Shown in pieces: positions 35,140-43,712 of a DNA stretch of 64,000 bases (position 1 is its first letter; every line of letters starts with the position of its first letter). A program made the position numbers and the translations under genes. Source of the stretch: Bryobacterales bacterium (GTDB taxonomy: Bacteria; Acidobacteriota; Terriglobia; Bryobacterales; UBA6623); contig JAPPMC010000311.1 in assembly GCA_028819235.1 (NCBI GenBank), positions 48,310-112,309 of the forward strand, written 5' to 3'. The notes beneath the pieces were generated by a model. The model was not told where the DNA came from. It did no database searches and saw nothing but the letters and a program-made list of their open reading frames with translations.

Positions 35140-37458
35140 TCAGAATGCGTATGCGAATTCGTTCGAGTTCAGGAGCATCTGGGAAAAGTCGACCAGCGCA
35201 GCCGCTGCCTCCTGCGACACTCCGGACGGGACCCGCTCCGGGACAAACGTGGAGGCGCCCGCCTCGACCTGAGCGGCGATGATTCGGCGATGTCGATCCA
35301 AGAATGCGGCCGCGGACTCCCTTTCTACGGCCGTTGGCTCCCTGGAATAGGCCAGCTGGTAGGCGGCTCCAACTTGCTCGTCCCTGTCTTCCCCGGCTAT
35401 CCCGAGGATCCTGCCGGCAAACGCGCGGGCCCACTGTGCGGCCTCTTCCCCATTCAGGAGCGACAGGGCCTGCGGTGCCGTGATGGTTCGGTCTCTCGCA
35501 GCGCAGGACTCATGCGTGTCCGGTAAGTCGAACGCGGCCAGCAGAGGGTACGGACTGTTCCTCTTGGCGAAGAGGTAGATGCTGCGCCTGCGGTGCTCGA
35601 ACGGTCTCTCGCTGACCTTCCATCCGCCTGTGGGCGCGGGCATTCCCGAAGGCAGCGGCGCGAAGACGCTGGGCCCTCCGACCCGCGTGTTCAGCAAGCC
35701 CGCCGCCCAAAGCGCAGAGTCGCGCAGGACCTCCGCCTCAAGCCGGCGCCGCGGAAACTTCCAGAGCAGCCTGTTGGAAGGATCGAGCCGTGCCGCCCTG
35801 CGGCTGCCAGTGTCTGTGCCGCCGCCCAAAGCCGTCTCCAGTCCTGCCGTCTGGCGGTAGGTGCTCGACAGCATGATCAGCCGATGAAGCCGCTTGACGC
35901 TCCAGCCGGAGGTGACGAACTCGTCCGCCAGCCAGTCCAGCAGCTCCGGGTGCGTGGGACGCTCGCCCATCATGCCGAAGTCGCTGGGCGTGGCCACGAT
36001 CCCTCGACCGAAGTGGTGCTGCCAGACTCGGTTCGCCATCACCCTCGCCGCCAGGGGATTCTCCGGCGTCGACAGCCATTTCGCCAGTGCCGTCCTGCGT
36101 CCGGTCGACCTCAAGTGGGTCGGCTCGTCGATGCTGGCCGGCCCGGGATCCAAGATTGACAGGAAGCCCGGCTGGACGGACTCTTGGGGGCTTGTGTACT
36201 GCCCGTTGGAGAGGATGCGGGTCACCGGCGCGGAGCCGCTCACGTCGAGCATGCCGCTGGCGCGTTGAATCTCCGGGGGTCTGAGATGGGCAAGCTGCGC
36301 GAGCTGGCGGTCGAGCTCGTCGAACCGCTCCTTGCGCTCGCCCGTGAGCTTGCCAACCACCGACCGAAAACGCCGGTCCAGGTACGGCGGCGGGCGGAGC
36401 GCACAGGTATTGCAGTCCTTGATCGCAAGCAAGTTCTCCATCCACGCCTCGATGGGTGTCCGATCGCTGGCCGGCTTCGTGACGGCCGTGATCACGTAGT
36501 CCGGGTACCTAGCCAGAAGCTGTTGGGGAGAATACTGGCGCAGCGGCATGAGGAGATCCGACATCTCCGCCCAGATGGGCGCGGTTTTCTCCTCCCAAAT
36601 CGCGAGCCGGCGCTCGTACTCGCGGAGGGCGGCTCGCGGAACGATCGGAATGCGGTCGTCATGGTTGACGTTCGCGAAGAATGCCTGGAGCCTGTAATAG
36701 TCCTTCTGGGTGATGGGATCGAACTTGTGGTCGTGGCATTGCGCACAACCGTAGGTCAGGCCCAGGAAGGTGGAGCCGACAACGGAGGTGATGTCGTGGA
36801 GCATCTCTTGGCGGGCCAGCAGCAAGTCTTTCTGGTTGCCCTCCTCGGCGTAGTGGCGGTTGAATCCTGTGGCGACTGTGGCCTCGGCGCTGTCGGGCCA
36901 GATCTCGTCGCCTGCTATCTGCTCCTGCACGAATCGGTCGTAAGGCTTGTCCGCGTTGAACGCTGACACCACGTAGTCGCGGTAACGCCATGCGTTCGGC
37001 CGGGTGACATCCGTCTCGAAACCGGAACTCTCGGCATAACGCGCAAGGTCCAGCCAGTGCCGGCCCCAGCGCTCGCCGTAGTGGGGGGAGGCGAGCAGGC
37101 GCTCTACCACTCGCTCGTACGCCTGGTCGGACTCGTCCGCGAGGTATTTGCGCACCTCTTCAGGAGAGGGCAGCAGGCCGATCAGGTCGAGCGACGCCCT
37201 TCGGATCAGTGCTGTTCTGCCTGCTTCCCGCGACGGGCGGAGACCATTCGCCCGCAGCCCCCGCAGGACAAAGCCGTCTACCGGATTGCGCGCCCAGCGC
37301 TCGCCCCAAGCCACCGGGGCTTCAGGTCGGGCAACCCCCTGAAAGGCCCAGTAGCCTCGCTGCGCAGCAGTGAAGGGAGCCTCCCCTCTCGCGGGCACGG
37401 CGAGCGCGAGCGCAAGGACGGCCCCGACGACAGGCCCGTGGCTGCGGGCAAGGCTCAC
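35140..37458 (-). CDS. DUF1549/DUF1553 protein without cytochrome domain (second module)
   Basis: 772 residues from a GTG at 37458 that opens a good signal peptide (VSLARSHGPVVGAVLALALAVPARG). DUF1549 begins almost at once: RNPVDGFVLRGLRANGL, RWGRHWLDLARYAESSGFETD, and the internal CAQCHDHKFDPITQKDYYRLQAFF. DUF1553 follows with LAARVMANRVWQHHFGRGIV and TITAPQALSLLNGEEAAQWA. Unlike the paralogue at 9.6-12.7 kb it has neither the N-terminal CxxCH cytochrome domain nor the LamG insert, though the CxxCH inside DUF1549 is kept. The frame is open to 37566. TAGCAT at about 37506-37511 on the minus strand may be a -10. Confidence 0.87.
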   Translation of the reverse strand: MSLARSHGPVVGAVLALALAVPARGEAPFTAAQRGYWAFQGVARPEAPVAWGERWARNPVDGFVLRGLRANGLRPSREAGRTALIRRASLDLIGLLPSPEEVRKYLADESDQAYERVVERLLASPHYGERWGRHWLDLARYAESSGFETDVTRPNAWRYRDYVVSAFNADKPYDRFVQEQIAGDEIWPDSAEATVATGFNRHYAEEGNQKDLLLARQEMLHDITSVVGSTFLGLTYGCAQCHDHKFDPITQKDYYRLQAFFANVNHDDRIPIVPRAALREYERRLAIWEEKTAPIWAEMSDLLMPLRQYSPQQLLARYPDYVITAVTKPASDRTPIEAWMENLLAIKDCNTCALRPPPYLDRRFRSVVGKLTGERKERFDELDRQLAQLAHLRPPEIQRASGMLDVSGSAPVTRILSNGQYTSPQESVQPGFLSILDPGPASIDEPTHLRSTGRRTALAKWLSTPENPLAARVMANRVWQHHFGRGIVATPSDFGMMGERPTHPELLDWLADEFVTSGWSVKRLHRLIMLSSTYRQTAGLETALGGGTDTGSRRAARLDPSNRLLWKFPRRRLEAEVLRDSALWAAGLLNTRVGGPSVFAPLPSGMPAPTGGWKVSERPFEHRRRSIYLFAKRNSPYPLLAAFDLPDTHESCAARDRTITAPQALSLLNGEEAAQWARAFAGRILGIAGEDRDEQVGAAYQLAYSREPTAVERESAAAFLDRHRRIIAAQVEAGASTFVPERVPSGVSQEAAAALVDFSQMLLNSNEFAYAF

Positions 37459-37592
37459 GATGTCGCGCAGGCGCCCTGCGTTCTGCTCGCTTGGCGCGTG
37501 CAGAACGATGCTACCACAGCGTTCCGGATTCCGGCCCCGTGGAAGGCCTCCAAGGGAATTAGCCACGTAGCGCCTGGCCGCTCCGAGGACGC

Positions 37593-40568
37593 CTACGGCG
37601 CCGGACTCGTCCAGATCGGGCTAGACCAAGCCAGCTCCCCATCGGCTTGCTCGACACGCACGTAGTACCAGTGGTCCCCGGGCGGAGCATCGACATCCAA
37701 GTACTCGAATTCGGCCTCCTGCGTCCCGGGCTCGGCCTTGTAGACGTAGGTGCCGTCCCGAATCACGTGGACTGCTGCGACGGCATCAGTACCCCGGACC
37801 CGCACCCGCGCTGGGACCGGTCCCGACATTTGCACGTCCTCGCCCATGAACGCGCTCCCCATCCGGAACTCGAGCACGATGTTGTCCGTGGCGCCATAGG
37901 TCCGGCGCGCCCGGATCGAGTCGTGAATCGCCTCCCTGCCGGTGCCGGGACTGTAGACCATGGCGTAGGAGATGTGGGTCGAGTAGTGATCAGAGCTGGC
38001 GATCACGCCAATCTTGTAGCCCTTCGACCATGCGTTCCAGAACATCCCCGGCTCTTGGAACCCGCCAGCAGCGCTGGACTCCTCGCCGTCGAAGATTCCG
38101 CGCGGGGCGTTCTTGTGCTCATAGCTCTGACGCGCCCCTTGGTAGATCTCCGCCACCGTGTCGACCTCCGGATCGTGATCCCGCCAGTCCGTACCCATCG
38201 AGTTCGTGCCCGATGTGTGGGGGATCGCAATGCCGCCCGTCCTACGGGCGATGTCATACATCAGCCGCGTCTCGTTGCGCACTCCGCTGCCGAAGCCCAT
38301 GGAGGAAAACGTCAGCAGCTCCCCGTCGGGGCTGTCCGGGAGCAGGAAGCGCGGGTGCATGGGCATGTAGAAGGGCACGATGGGGTAGTCGCGGTGCGTG
38401 TAGATGAGGTTGCGGTGGCCATAAGGGTTCCCCGGGTTGCGCTCGTACCCGTAGAGCGTGGAGAAGCGCTCCGGAAAGTGGTACATGTCCGCGAGCTTCT
38501 GTGTCACGGCGTTCCAGAAGTCCGTGCCGCCCGCTTGGTGGTCGGTTGAAGCTCCGAAGTCCATCTCCGCGGCGTCGATCATGTAGCGGTAGAACTCAGG
38601 CAGGGACCCGTCGTCGAGACCGCCAACGTCCTGCGAGAGCTCGGTGTGCCGATGCAGGTCTCCGCGCAGGATGCGCAGAGCCTTCCCGCCGTGCTCCGTC
38701 CTGTAGCCGCGGATGTAGCGGACGTCGGCGAGCTCCGTGGGGTGCGAATCGGGCCGCGACTCGCCCGGCTCGGGACGATAGTCGGACAGCTCGGGTGGCC
38801 GCCCGGGACCGGGCAGCGGCAGGGAGCCAGCGACGACGCGGTTGAGCAGCGGCCGGCTGGCGAAGGCCCACTGGCGGCTCTCGTCGGGCCAGAACGCCCA
38901 CAGCCGCCCTCCGGCAGCGGTTATGCCCATCCGCGTGCTCTTGCGCGACCAGCTCCGGGGGAGCGTGATTGGGTCGGTCCAGCGGTCCCCGTCTAGCCGC
39001 GTAACGAAGTACTCCCAGTAGGAGGTCGGCCGGTAGGACCGCCGGCTGTAGCGCCTCTTGAACGACATCCACAAGCTGCCGTCCGGGTCGAAGAACAGCT
39101 GCGGGCGGCTCTCGCCCGTGGATCCCGGCGCTGCCGGGTCGGAGAATCGCACGGGCGGGGGAGCCTTCCAGCGGCCCCCGTCCAAGCAGACCAGCTCGAT
39201 TCGCCTGGCGGAGCCGAGCGGCGTGCCCGGCTGCCGATTTCCGAGACCGCGTCCCAGATCCTTGCCCCAGCCCACGCCGGACGTCTCCCAAGCGATCCAA
39301 GGCCGTCCCTGCCGGTCCACGGCAAGGCTAGCGTGGGCCTCGAAACGGGTCGTCGATGCAACGGTCATCTCCGGCCCCAAGCCCTCACCCGGGGCGAACG
39401 ATCTGGCCACGATGTCGTAGCTTCCGCCCGAACCCTTGCGGTACCGGTCCCAAGCGACCCAAGCCACCCCTCCCGGACCGGCCGCAACGGCCGGGGCCCA
39501 GTCGTTAGAGTCCGTGTTGGTAACGGTCACGGCCCTCGACCAGCGACCGTCTCTCAGGTACCTGAGGCGGACCTGCGTGTGCCTGCCGGCCATCGCCTGC
39601 CAGACTATGTAGATCGTGCCGTCTCCAGCGCGGGCGACGTGCGGCTCGATGTCCGGCAGCGGGCTGTCCGTGAGCCGGTGCTGTCTGCCCCACTCGCCGT
39701 CCTCCCAGGCCATCGCGTAGATGTCCCAGTTAGCGGGCCGCCTGTGCAGTGGGCTCTGGGAGTAGACCAGCCACGGCGTGTCCCCGTCATCGACCGCCAC
39801 CTGCGGCCGCCATAGGTCCTCGGCCGCCCTTCCGACCGGGATCAGCCGCGACCAGCGGCCCTGGTGGTAGCGGCGGAAGTTCAGCTCTTCGCGACGGTCG
39901 TGATAGCTGTACCACGTAGCGTAGAGGTTGCCTGCCGTGTCGGCGGCGATGTCCGGCGAGTCGTGCTGCCGAAGCTCCGTCCCTGACAGGTCGGTGGCGG
40001 GCACGGTCCGCTGGATGGCTACCCGGCCGCCCACCGCCCGGGCCCACGGGCCGACCGGCATTTCCGTGGGCCGGAACTCGAAGTCGCCCTGCGCGGTGCG
40101 GACGGCCACGATCGTGGACGCGTTCCCGCTGCCGCGGATCCAGAGACCCTTCGGCAGGACTTCCACCCGCTCCACGGGCGTCGGCCTCGGCACGACGGTC
40201 GACCGCAGCATGATCCGCACGTCCTGCGTCCGCAACCGCCAGCCGCCCTCCGGCAGGATGCGGTCCGGCGGCTCCTGCCGATGCGGCCCGAGTGAGAGGA
40301 TCTCCCCGTTACGCACCGACAGGCTCCCGTCCCAGGACTCGCCGGCGTCGTCGCCGACGCCGAAGAGCACGAGGACCTGCCACATGTCGGCCTCGCGCGT
40401 GCCTCCGGGCAGCCAAGTGAACGCGCCCAGGAAGTCCTCCCCGGCAGCTGCAGCGGCCCCGGACTGTGACGCCGGGACGGCCTGCGCCTTGAGGGGCCTC
40501 GCCGCCGAACTAGCCAGCCAGGCTGCCAACAGTGCGCAGAGGACGGCTGACTTCGCGGCATCGGTCAT
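37593..40568 (-). CDS. Exported beta-propeller-like + DUF3604 (PHP-like) fusion protein
   Basis: 991 residues from the ATG at 40568, with a signal peptide (SAVLCALLAAWLASSAA). The first 600 residues carry repeated Asp-box-like blades (DIAADTAGNLYATWYS, QVAVDDGDTPWLVYSQ, VARAGDGTIYIVWQ, SLAVDRQGRPWIAWE, FFDPDGSLWMSFK), suggesting a sialidase-like propeller. The C-terminal 350 residues are a PHP/DUF3604-type domain: ILRGDLHRHTELSQDVGG, MDFGASTDHQAGG, IAIPHTSGT, VIASSDHYSTHISYAMVYS and a closing beta-sandwich. The tail resembles that of the 25.5-28.1 kb protein. The frame stays open to 40745, inside the parS palindrome, which argues against that start. TACAAT at 40615-40620 is a likely -10. Confidence 0.84.
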   Translation of the reverse strand: MTDAAKSAVLCALLAAWLASSAARPLKAQAVPASQSGAAAAAGEDFLGAFTWLPGGTREADMWQVLVLFGVGDDAGESWDGSLSVRNGEILSLGPHRQEPPDRILPEGGWRLRTQDVRIMLRSTVVPRPTPVERVEVLPKGLWIRGSGNASTIVAVRTAQGDFEFRPTEMPVGPWARAVGGRVAIQRTVPATDLSGTELRQHDSPDIAADTAGNLYATWYSYHDRREELNFRRYHQGRWSRLIPVGRAAEDLWRPQVAVDDGDTPWLVYSQSPLHRRPANWDIYAMAWEDGEWGRQHRLTDSPLPDIEPHVARAGDGTIYIVWQAMAGRHTQVRLRYLRDGRWSRAVTVTNTDSNDWAPAVAAGPGGVAWVAWDRYRKGSGGSYDIVARSFAPGEGLGPEMTVASTTRFEAHASLAVDRQGRPWIAWETSGVGWGKDLGRGLGNRQPGTPLGSARRIELVCLDGGRWKAPPPVRFSDPAAPGSTGESRPQLFFDPDGSLWMSFKRRYSRRSYRPTSYWEYFVTRLDGDRWTDPITLPRSWSRKSTRMGITAAGGRLWAFWPDESRQWAFASRPLLNRVVAGSLPLPGPGRPPELSDYRPEPGESRPDSHPTELADVRYIRGYRTEHGGKALRILRGDLHRHTELSQDVGGLDDGSLPEFYRYMIDAAEMDFGASTDHQAGGTDFWNAVTQKLADMYHFPERFSTLYGYERNPGNPYGHRNLIYTHRDYPIVPFYMPMHPRFLLPDSPDGELLTFSSMGFGSGVRNETRLMYDIARRTGGIAIPHTSGTNSMGTDWRDHDPEVDTVAEIYQGARQSYEHKNAPRGIFDGEESSAAGGFQEPGMFWNAWSKGYKIGVIASSDHYSTHISYAMVYSPGTGREAIHDSIRARRTYGATDNIVLEFRMGSAFMGEDVQMSGPVPARVRVRGTDAVAAVHVIRDGTYVYKAEPGTQEAEFEYLDVDAPPGDHWYYVRVEQADGELAWSSPIWTSPAP

Positions 40569-40614
40569 GGCGGTGTCGGGGTCCCGGAGCGGCCTGGCCC
40601 GGCGGAACGCGCCG

Positions 40615-40620
40615 ATTGTA
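40615..40620 (-). promoter_or_regulatory. -10 hexamer (TACAAT) for the propeller-DUF3604 gene
   Basis: TACAAT on the minus strand, 46 bases before the ATG at 40568; transcription would start near 40608, giving a leader of about 40 bases. Confidence 0.4.
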
Positions 40621-40744
40621 GCGCGGGCTGGGCGCCGGCCCGCCCCGAGGCCCGGCCCGCCGAAGGGTGGCGAGAGCGCAGTGTCCCGCGGGCGGTCGAA
40701 ATATGACATGCATAGAGAATTCCAGTCTCTTGTACTATGGTCCA

Positions 40745-40760
40745 TGTTTCACGTGAAACA
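40745..40760. other. parS: parS centromere site (ParB-binding palindrome)
   Basis: TGTTTCACGTGAAACA is the exact 16-bp consensus bound by chromosomal ParB/Spo0J across bacteria, and the symmetry extends one base each side to 18 bp (40744-40761). It lies in non-coding sequence. Such sites normally cluster near the replication origin; parA, parB and dnaA are not in this window. Confidence 0.92.
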
Positions 40761-40848
40761 TATGCATGCCGCTTATGGAGGCTTCCAAGCCTACCATGGC
40801 CACCCGGCGATCGCCGGAGCTTGGGGCCCGGTTATGAGAGGCTGGGAC

Positions 40849-41979
40849 TCAGAGCCCGGTCCCAACCCAACGCCGCTCTCGGTCTGAGCGTTCGATGGCG
40901 TGCAGCACGCGCTGGACCGCGAGTCCGTCCTCGAACGTCGGCCTTGCCGGCCGGCCCGAGTCCAGGCCGTCGAGGAAGTCCGCTAGGGACGCGATGAACG
41001 TGTGCTCGTACCCGATCGGATGGCCAGCCTTCCAAAAGTTGGGGCTGTCAAGCGGGCCCCTTGCTGGAGGCAGGACTTTCCTCCGGCCGCGCAGGTCTGG
41101 ATCGCCGGAGACTGCGGCGTATGTCAGGTGGTTCATGTCCTCGAAGTGGAACTCCAGCATGCCCTTCTCGCCGTGCACGGCGAAGCTGTTGTCATTCTGG
41201 AACCCGGTCGCGAAACGGGTCGCCTCAAACGAGCCAAGCGTCCCGTCGGCGAAGCGCGCCTGGGCGAGGACGGCATCGTCGACATCCACAGCGTAGGTCC
41301 TGCCGGGAGCCGCCGGGTCGGGCTTCTCCGGCAGGAACGACTGCAGCGTAGCGGAAACCTCACGGATCGGCCCCAACAGCATCATTGCGGTGTCGATCAG
41401 GTGGGAGTTGAGGTCGCCGTTCGCCCCTGAACCGGCGGTCCGCCTGGACATCTTCCAGTTGTTCGGGCGGCCCGGATCCGGGCCCCACTGCTGCAAGTAC
41501 TGCGCCCGGTACTGGTAGAGCCGGCCCAGCCGGCCTTCCCTCAACAGGCGGGCAGCAAGCTCGACGGCGGGGATCCTGCGGTAGTTGAACCACACGAATG
41601 TGGGCACCGCCCGCGTGGCCGCGACCATGGCCTCGGCTTCTCGGAGGTCGTTCGCCAGGGGCTTCTCGCATAGCACGATCTTTCCCGCACCTGCAGCGGC
41701 GGCGGCCATTTCGGCGTGCAGGTAGTTGGGGGCACAGATGTCCACCAGGTCGACGTCGGGGCGCTCGACGACCCTCCGCCAGTCGGTCTCGACACTCTCC
41801 CAGCCCCAAGCGCGAGAGAGCGCCTCCAGTCCCGCCGTGCCCCGGCAGCAGGCCACCCGCCTGCGGATCTTGCGCACGTGCGGGAAGAAGTGGCCGACCT
41901 GTGCGTAGGCGTTGCTGTGCGCCTTGCCCATGAAGCCGCAGCCGATCAGAGCAACGTTGAGGGCCACCGCGCTTGCCAT
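40849..41979 (-). CDS. Gfo/Idh/MocA family oxidoreductase
   Basis: 376 residues. The Rossmann start ALNVALIGCGFMGKAHSNAY and the family's EKP motif (KIVLCEKPLANDLREAEAM) are clear, followed by VWFNYRRIPAVELAARLL and a substrate domain with SGANGDLNSHLIDTAMMLLGPI, where the catalytic-site G-D-x-x-x-H-x-x-D pattern is present. Members oxidise or isomerise sugars and inositols with NAD(P). The ATG at 41979 is preferred to an in-frame TTG at 41985. It starts 12 bases after the rhamnulokinase stop, so a shared role in deoxy-sugar metabolism is likely but the substrate is not defined. Confidence 0.91.
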   Translation of the reverse strand: MASAVALNVALIGCGFMGKAHSNAYAQVGHFFPHVRKIRRRVACCRGTAGLEALSRAWGWESVETDWRRVVERPDVDLVDICAPNYLHAEMAAAAAGAGKIVLCEKPLANDLREAEAMVAATRAVPTFVWFNYRRIPAVELAARLLREGRLGRLYQYRAQYLQQWGPDPGRPNNWKMSRRTAGSGANGDLNSHLIDTAMMLLGPIREVSATLQSFLPEKPDPAAPGRTYAVDVDDAVLAQARFADGTLGSFEATRFATGFQNDNSFAVHGEKGMLEFHFEDMNHLTYAAVSGDPDLRGRRKVLPPARGPLDSPNFWKAGHPIGYEHTFIASLADFLDGLDSGRPARPTFEDGLAVQRVLHAIERSDRERRWVGTGL

Positions 41980-41991
41980 TTCCAAGTACGG

Positions 41992-43461
41992 TCAGCTGTC
42001 GCGGCCGGACCCGACGCGCGCCTGGGCCTCATCCCAGCGGTCGGCGTCCGCAAGTCCCGGAGCGAAGGTCACAGGCCGGACGGACTGCCGGACCACTTCC
42101 CTGCCCTGCGCAAGGCCCCCAATGCGCCCGCTGGCGATGAACTGCATGAGGGCATTGCCCACCGCGGTCGCCTCCACCGGCCCGGCCATCACGGGAATGC
42201 CGCACGCGTCGGCAGCCAGCTGCGAGAGCATTGTGTTGCGGGAGCCGCCACCAACGACGTGCAGCACGGACGGACGGATCCCCGTCACGCCTGCTATCTC
42301 GGCTAGCACGGAGCGGTACCTCAGGGCTAGGCTCTCGAATATCGCCCGCACGAACTGCCCGGGCGTCTCCGGGGCCGGCTGGGCGCTCGCGCGGCACCTC
42401 TGCGCGATCCGCCCGGGCATGTCGCCGGGGGCCACGAACTCGGGGGCGTCCACGTCGAACACGGAACGGAACGGCTCGCTGGCAGCCGCCGCCCCCAGCA
42501 GGATGTCGTAATCCACGTCCCAGCCATGGCCCGCCCACTCCCGCCGGCACTCTTCGAACAGCCACAGGCCGCTGATGTTCTTGAGCAGGCGGATGGTCCC
42601 GCAAACACCACCCTCGTTGGTCAGGTTTCGGGCCATCACTGAAGGGTTGACGTGGGGCCGGCTGACCTCAACGCCCAGCAGGGACCAAGTTCCCGAGCTG
42701 AGGTAGGCCCAACTGTCCCCCTCGGCGGGCACGGCAGCGACGGCCGAGGCGGTGTCGTGCGTGCCGGGCGCCACGACCTTCGCCGCGCCAAGCCCACACT
42801 CCGCTCCAATCCCCGTCAGCAGGGGCCCCACCACCGTTCCCGGCTGGATGACGGGGCCGAAGATCGACGTCGGCAGGCCAAGCCGCTCCAGCAGGGGCAC
42901 GGCCCACTCGCCGCGGGTCGGATCGAAGCACTGGGACGTGGTCGCGTCGGTGTACTCACAGGCCATTTGCCCGGTGAGCCAGTAGTGGAACAGGTCCGGC
43001 ATCATCACGAGCGAGCTGGCGGACTCGAGAGCGCGAGTACCCTTAAGGGCCCACAGCTGGAAGAGGGTGTTGAGTTCCATGAACTGTAGCCCGGTCCTCC
43101 GGAAGATCTCCTCCTTCGGCACGATCCGGGTAACCTCCTCTATCGTTCCGGCCGTGTGGCGGTCGCGGTAGTGCAGGGGGTTCGCCACCAGCGCTCCGTC
43201 CCGGTCGATGAGGGCAAAGTCAACACCCCAGGTGTCCACTCCCAGCGAGACCGGCCGGGCCCGTGCGCCAGCGGACAAGCCATGGCACACTTCGCGAAAC
43301 AGCCGCAGCACGTCCCAGTGCAAACGGCCGAGCACATCCACACCGGCATTGCCGAACCGGTGCAGTTCTTCAACGCCGAGGCGCTCGCCGTCGAATGAAC
43401 CCAGCATCACGCGGCCGCTTCCGGCCCCGAGATCAACCGCGAGACAGTGTTCGGCGGGCAC
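41992..43461 (-). CDS. rhaB: Rhamnulokinase (FGGY family)
   Basis: 489 residues. The FGGY kinase fold is complete: CLAVDLGAGSGRVMLGSFDG, LGVDTWGVDFALIDRDG, GTHDTASAVAAVPAEGDSWAYLSSGTWSLLG, NEGGVCGTIRLLKNISGLWLFEECRR and VLHVVGGGSRNTMLSQLAADACGIPV. The rhamnulokinase-specific NLTNEGG / LLKNISGLWL segment supports L-rhamnulose as substrate over other sugars. The GTG at 43461 has GAGGA six bases upstream; the TTG at 43464 is too close to it. Rhamnose isomerase and rhamnulose-1-phosphate aldolase are not in the window. Confidence 0.92.
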   Translation of the reverse strand: MPAEHCLAVDLGAGSGRVMLGSFDGERLGVEELHRFGNAGVDVLGRLHWDVLRLFREVCHGLSAGARARPVSLGVDTWGVDFALIDRDGALVANPLHYRDRHTAGTIEEVTRIVPKEEIFRRTGLQFMELNTLFQLWALKGTRALESASSLVMMPDLFHYWLTGQMACEYTDATTSQCFDPTRGEWAVPLLERLGLPTSIFGPVIQPGTVVGPLLTGIGAECGLGAAKVVAPGTHDTASAVAAVPAEGDSWAYLSSGTWSLLGVEVSRPHVNPSVMARNLTNEGGVCGTIRLLKNISGLWLFEECRREWAGHGWDVDYDILLGAAAASEPFRSVFDVDAPEFVAPGDMPGRIAQRCRASAQPAPETPGQFVRAIFESLALRYRSVLAEIAGVTGIRPSVLHVVGGGSRNTMLSQLAADACGIPVMAGPVEATAVGNALMQFIASGRIGGLAQGREVVRQSVRPVTFAPGLADADRWDEAQARVGSGRDS

Positions 43462-43535
43462 CAAGCTTCCTCAGGGTGATTGTCACGCACTCTCCGGTGT
43501 CGACGCAAACCCGGCGCTTGGCCTATCAGTAACGG

Positions 43536-43566
43536 TTGCCAAGGCCGACGAAGGCGGCGCTAATAT
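43536..43566 (+). promoter_or_regulatory. Predicted promoter of the mreB operon
   Basis: TTGCCA (43536-43541), 19 bases, then TAATAT (43561-43566). Transcription would start near 43574, leaving a leader of about 140 bases before mreB. Confidence 0.45.
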
Positions 43567-43712
43567 CGTGCTATCCTTCGGGCAATCAGGCGCTGGCCAT
43601 CCAGCGGCGGCGTGCTGGGGCCGCTGGGCGAAGGGCCGCAAGGCATGCGACGAGGGCAGGCTACTGCAGCGCGGGACGGGGCCGCCTGCCCAGACCCGGG
43701 CGAGAAGGATCC

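Larger units (their letters stand above)
40569..40848. other. 280-base intergenic region carrying parS
   Basis: Between the start of the propeller-DUF3604 gene and the end of the Gfo/Idh gene. It contains the TACAAT element and the parS palindrome. No believable gene is present. Confidence 0.6.

Noticed and set aside
40569-40745. 59-codon N-terminal extension of the propeller-DUF3604 protein
   Set aside because: It would begin inside the parS palindrome, lies before the TACAAT promoter element relative to transcription, and precedes a clear signal peptide at 40568.
40737-40997. Plus-strand frame of 86 codons starting MVHVSRET across parS
   Set aside because: It overlaps the end of the Gfo/Idh gene in antisense and has no recognisable motif.
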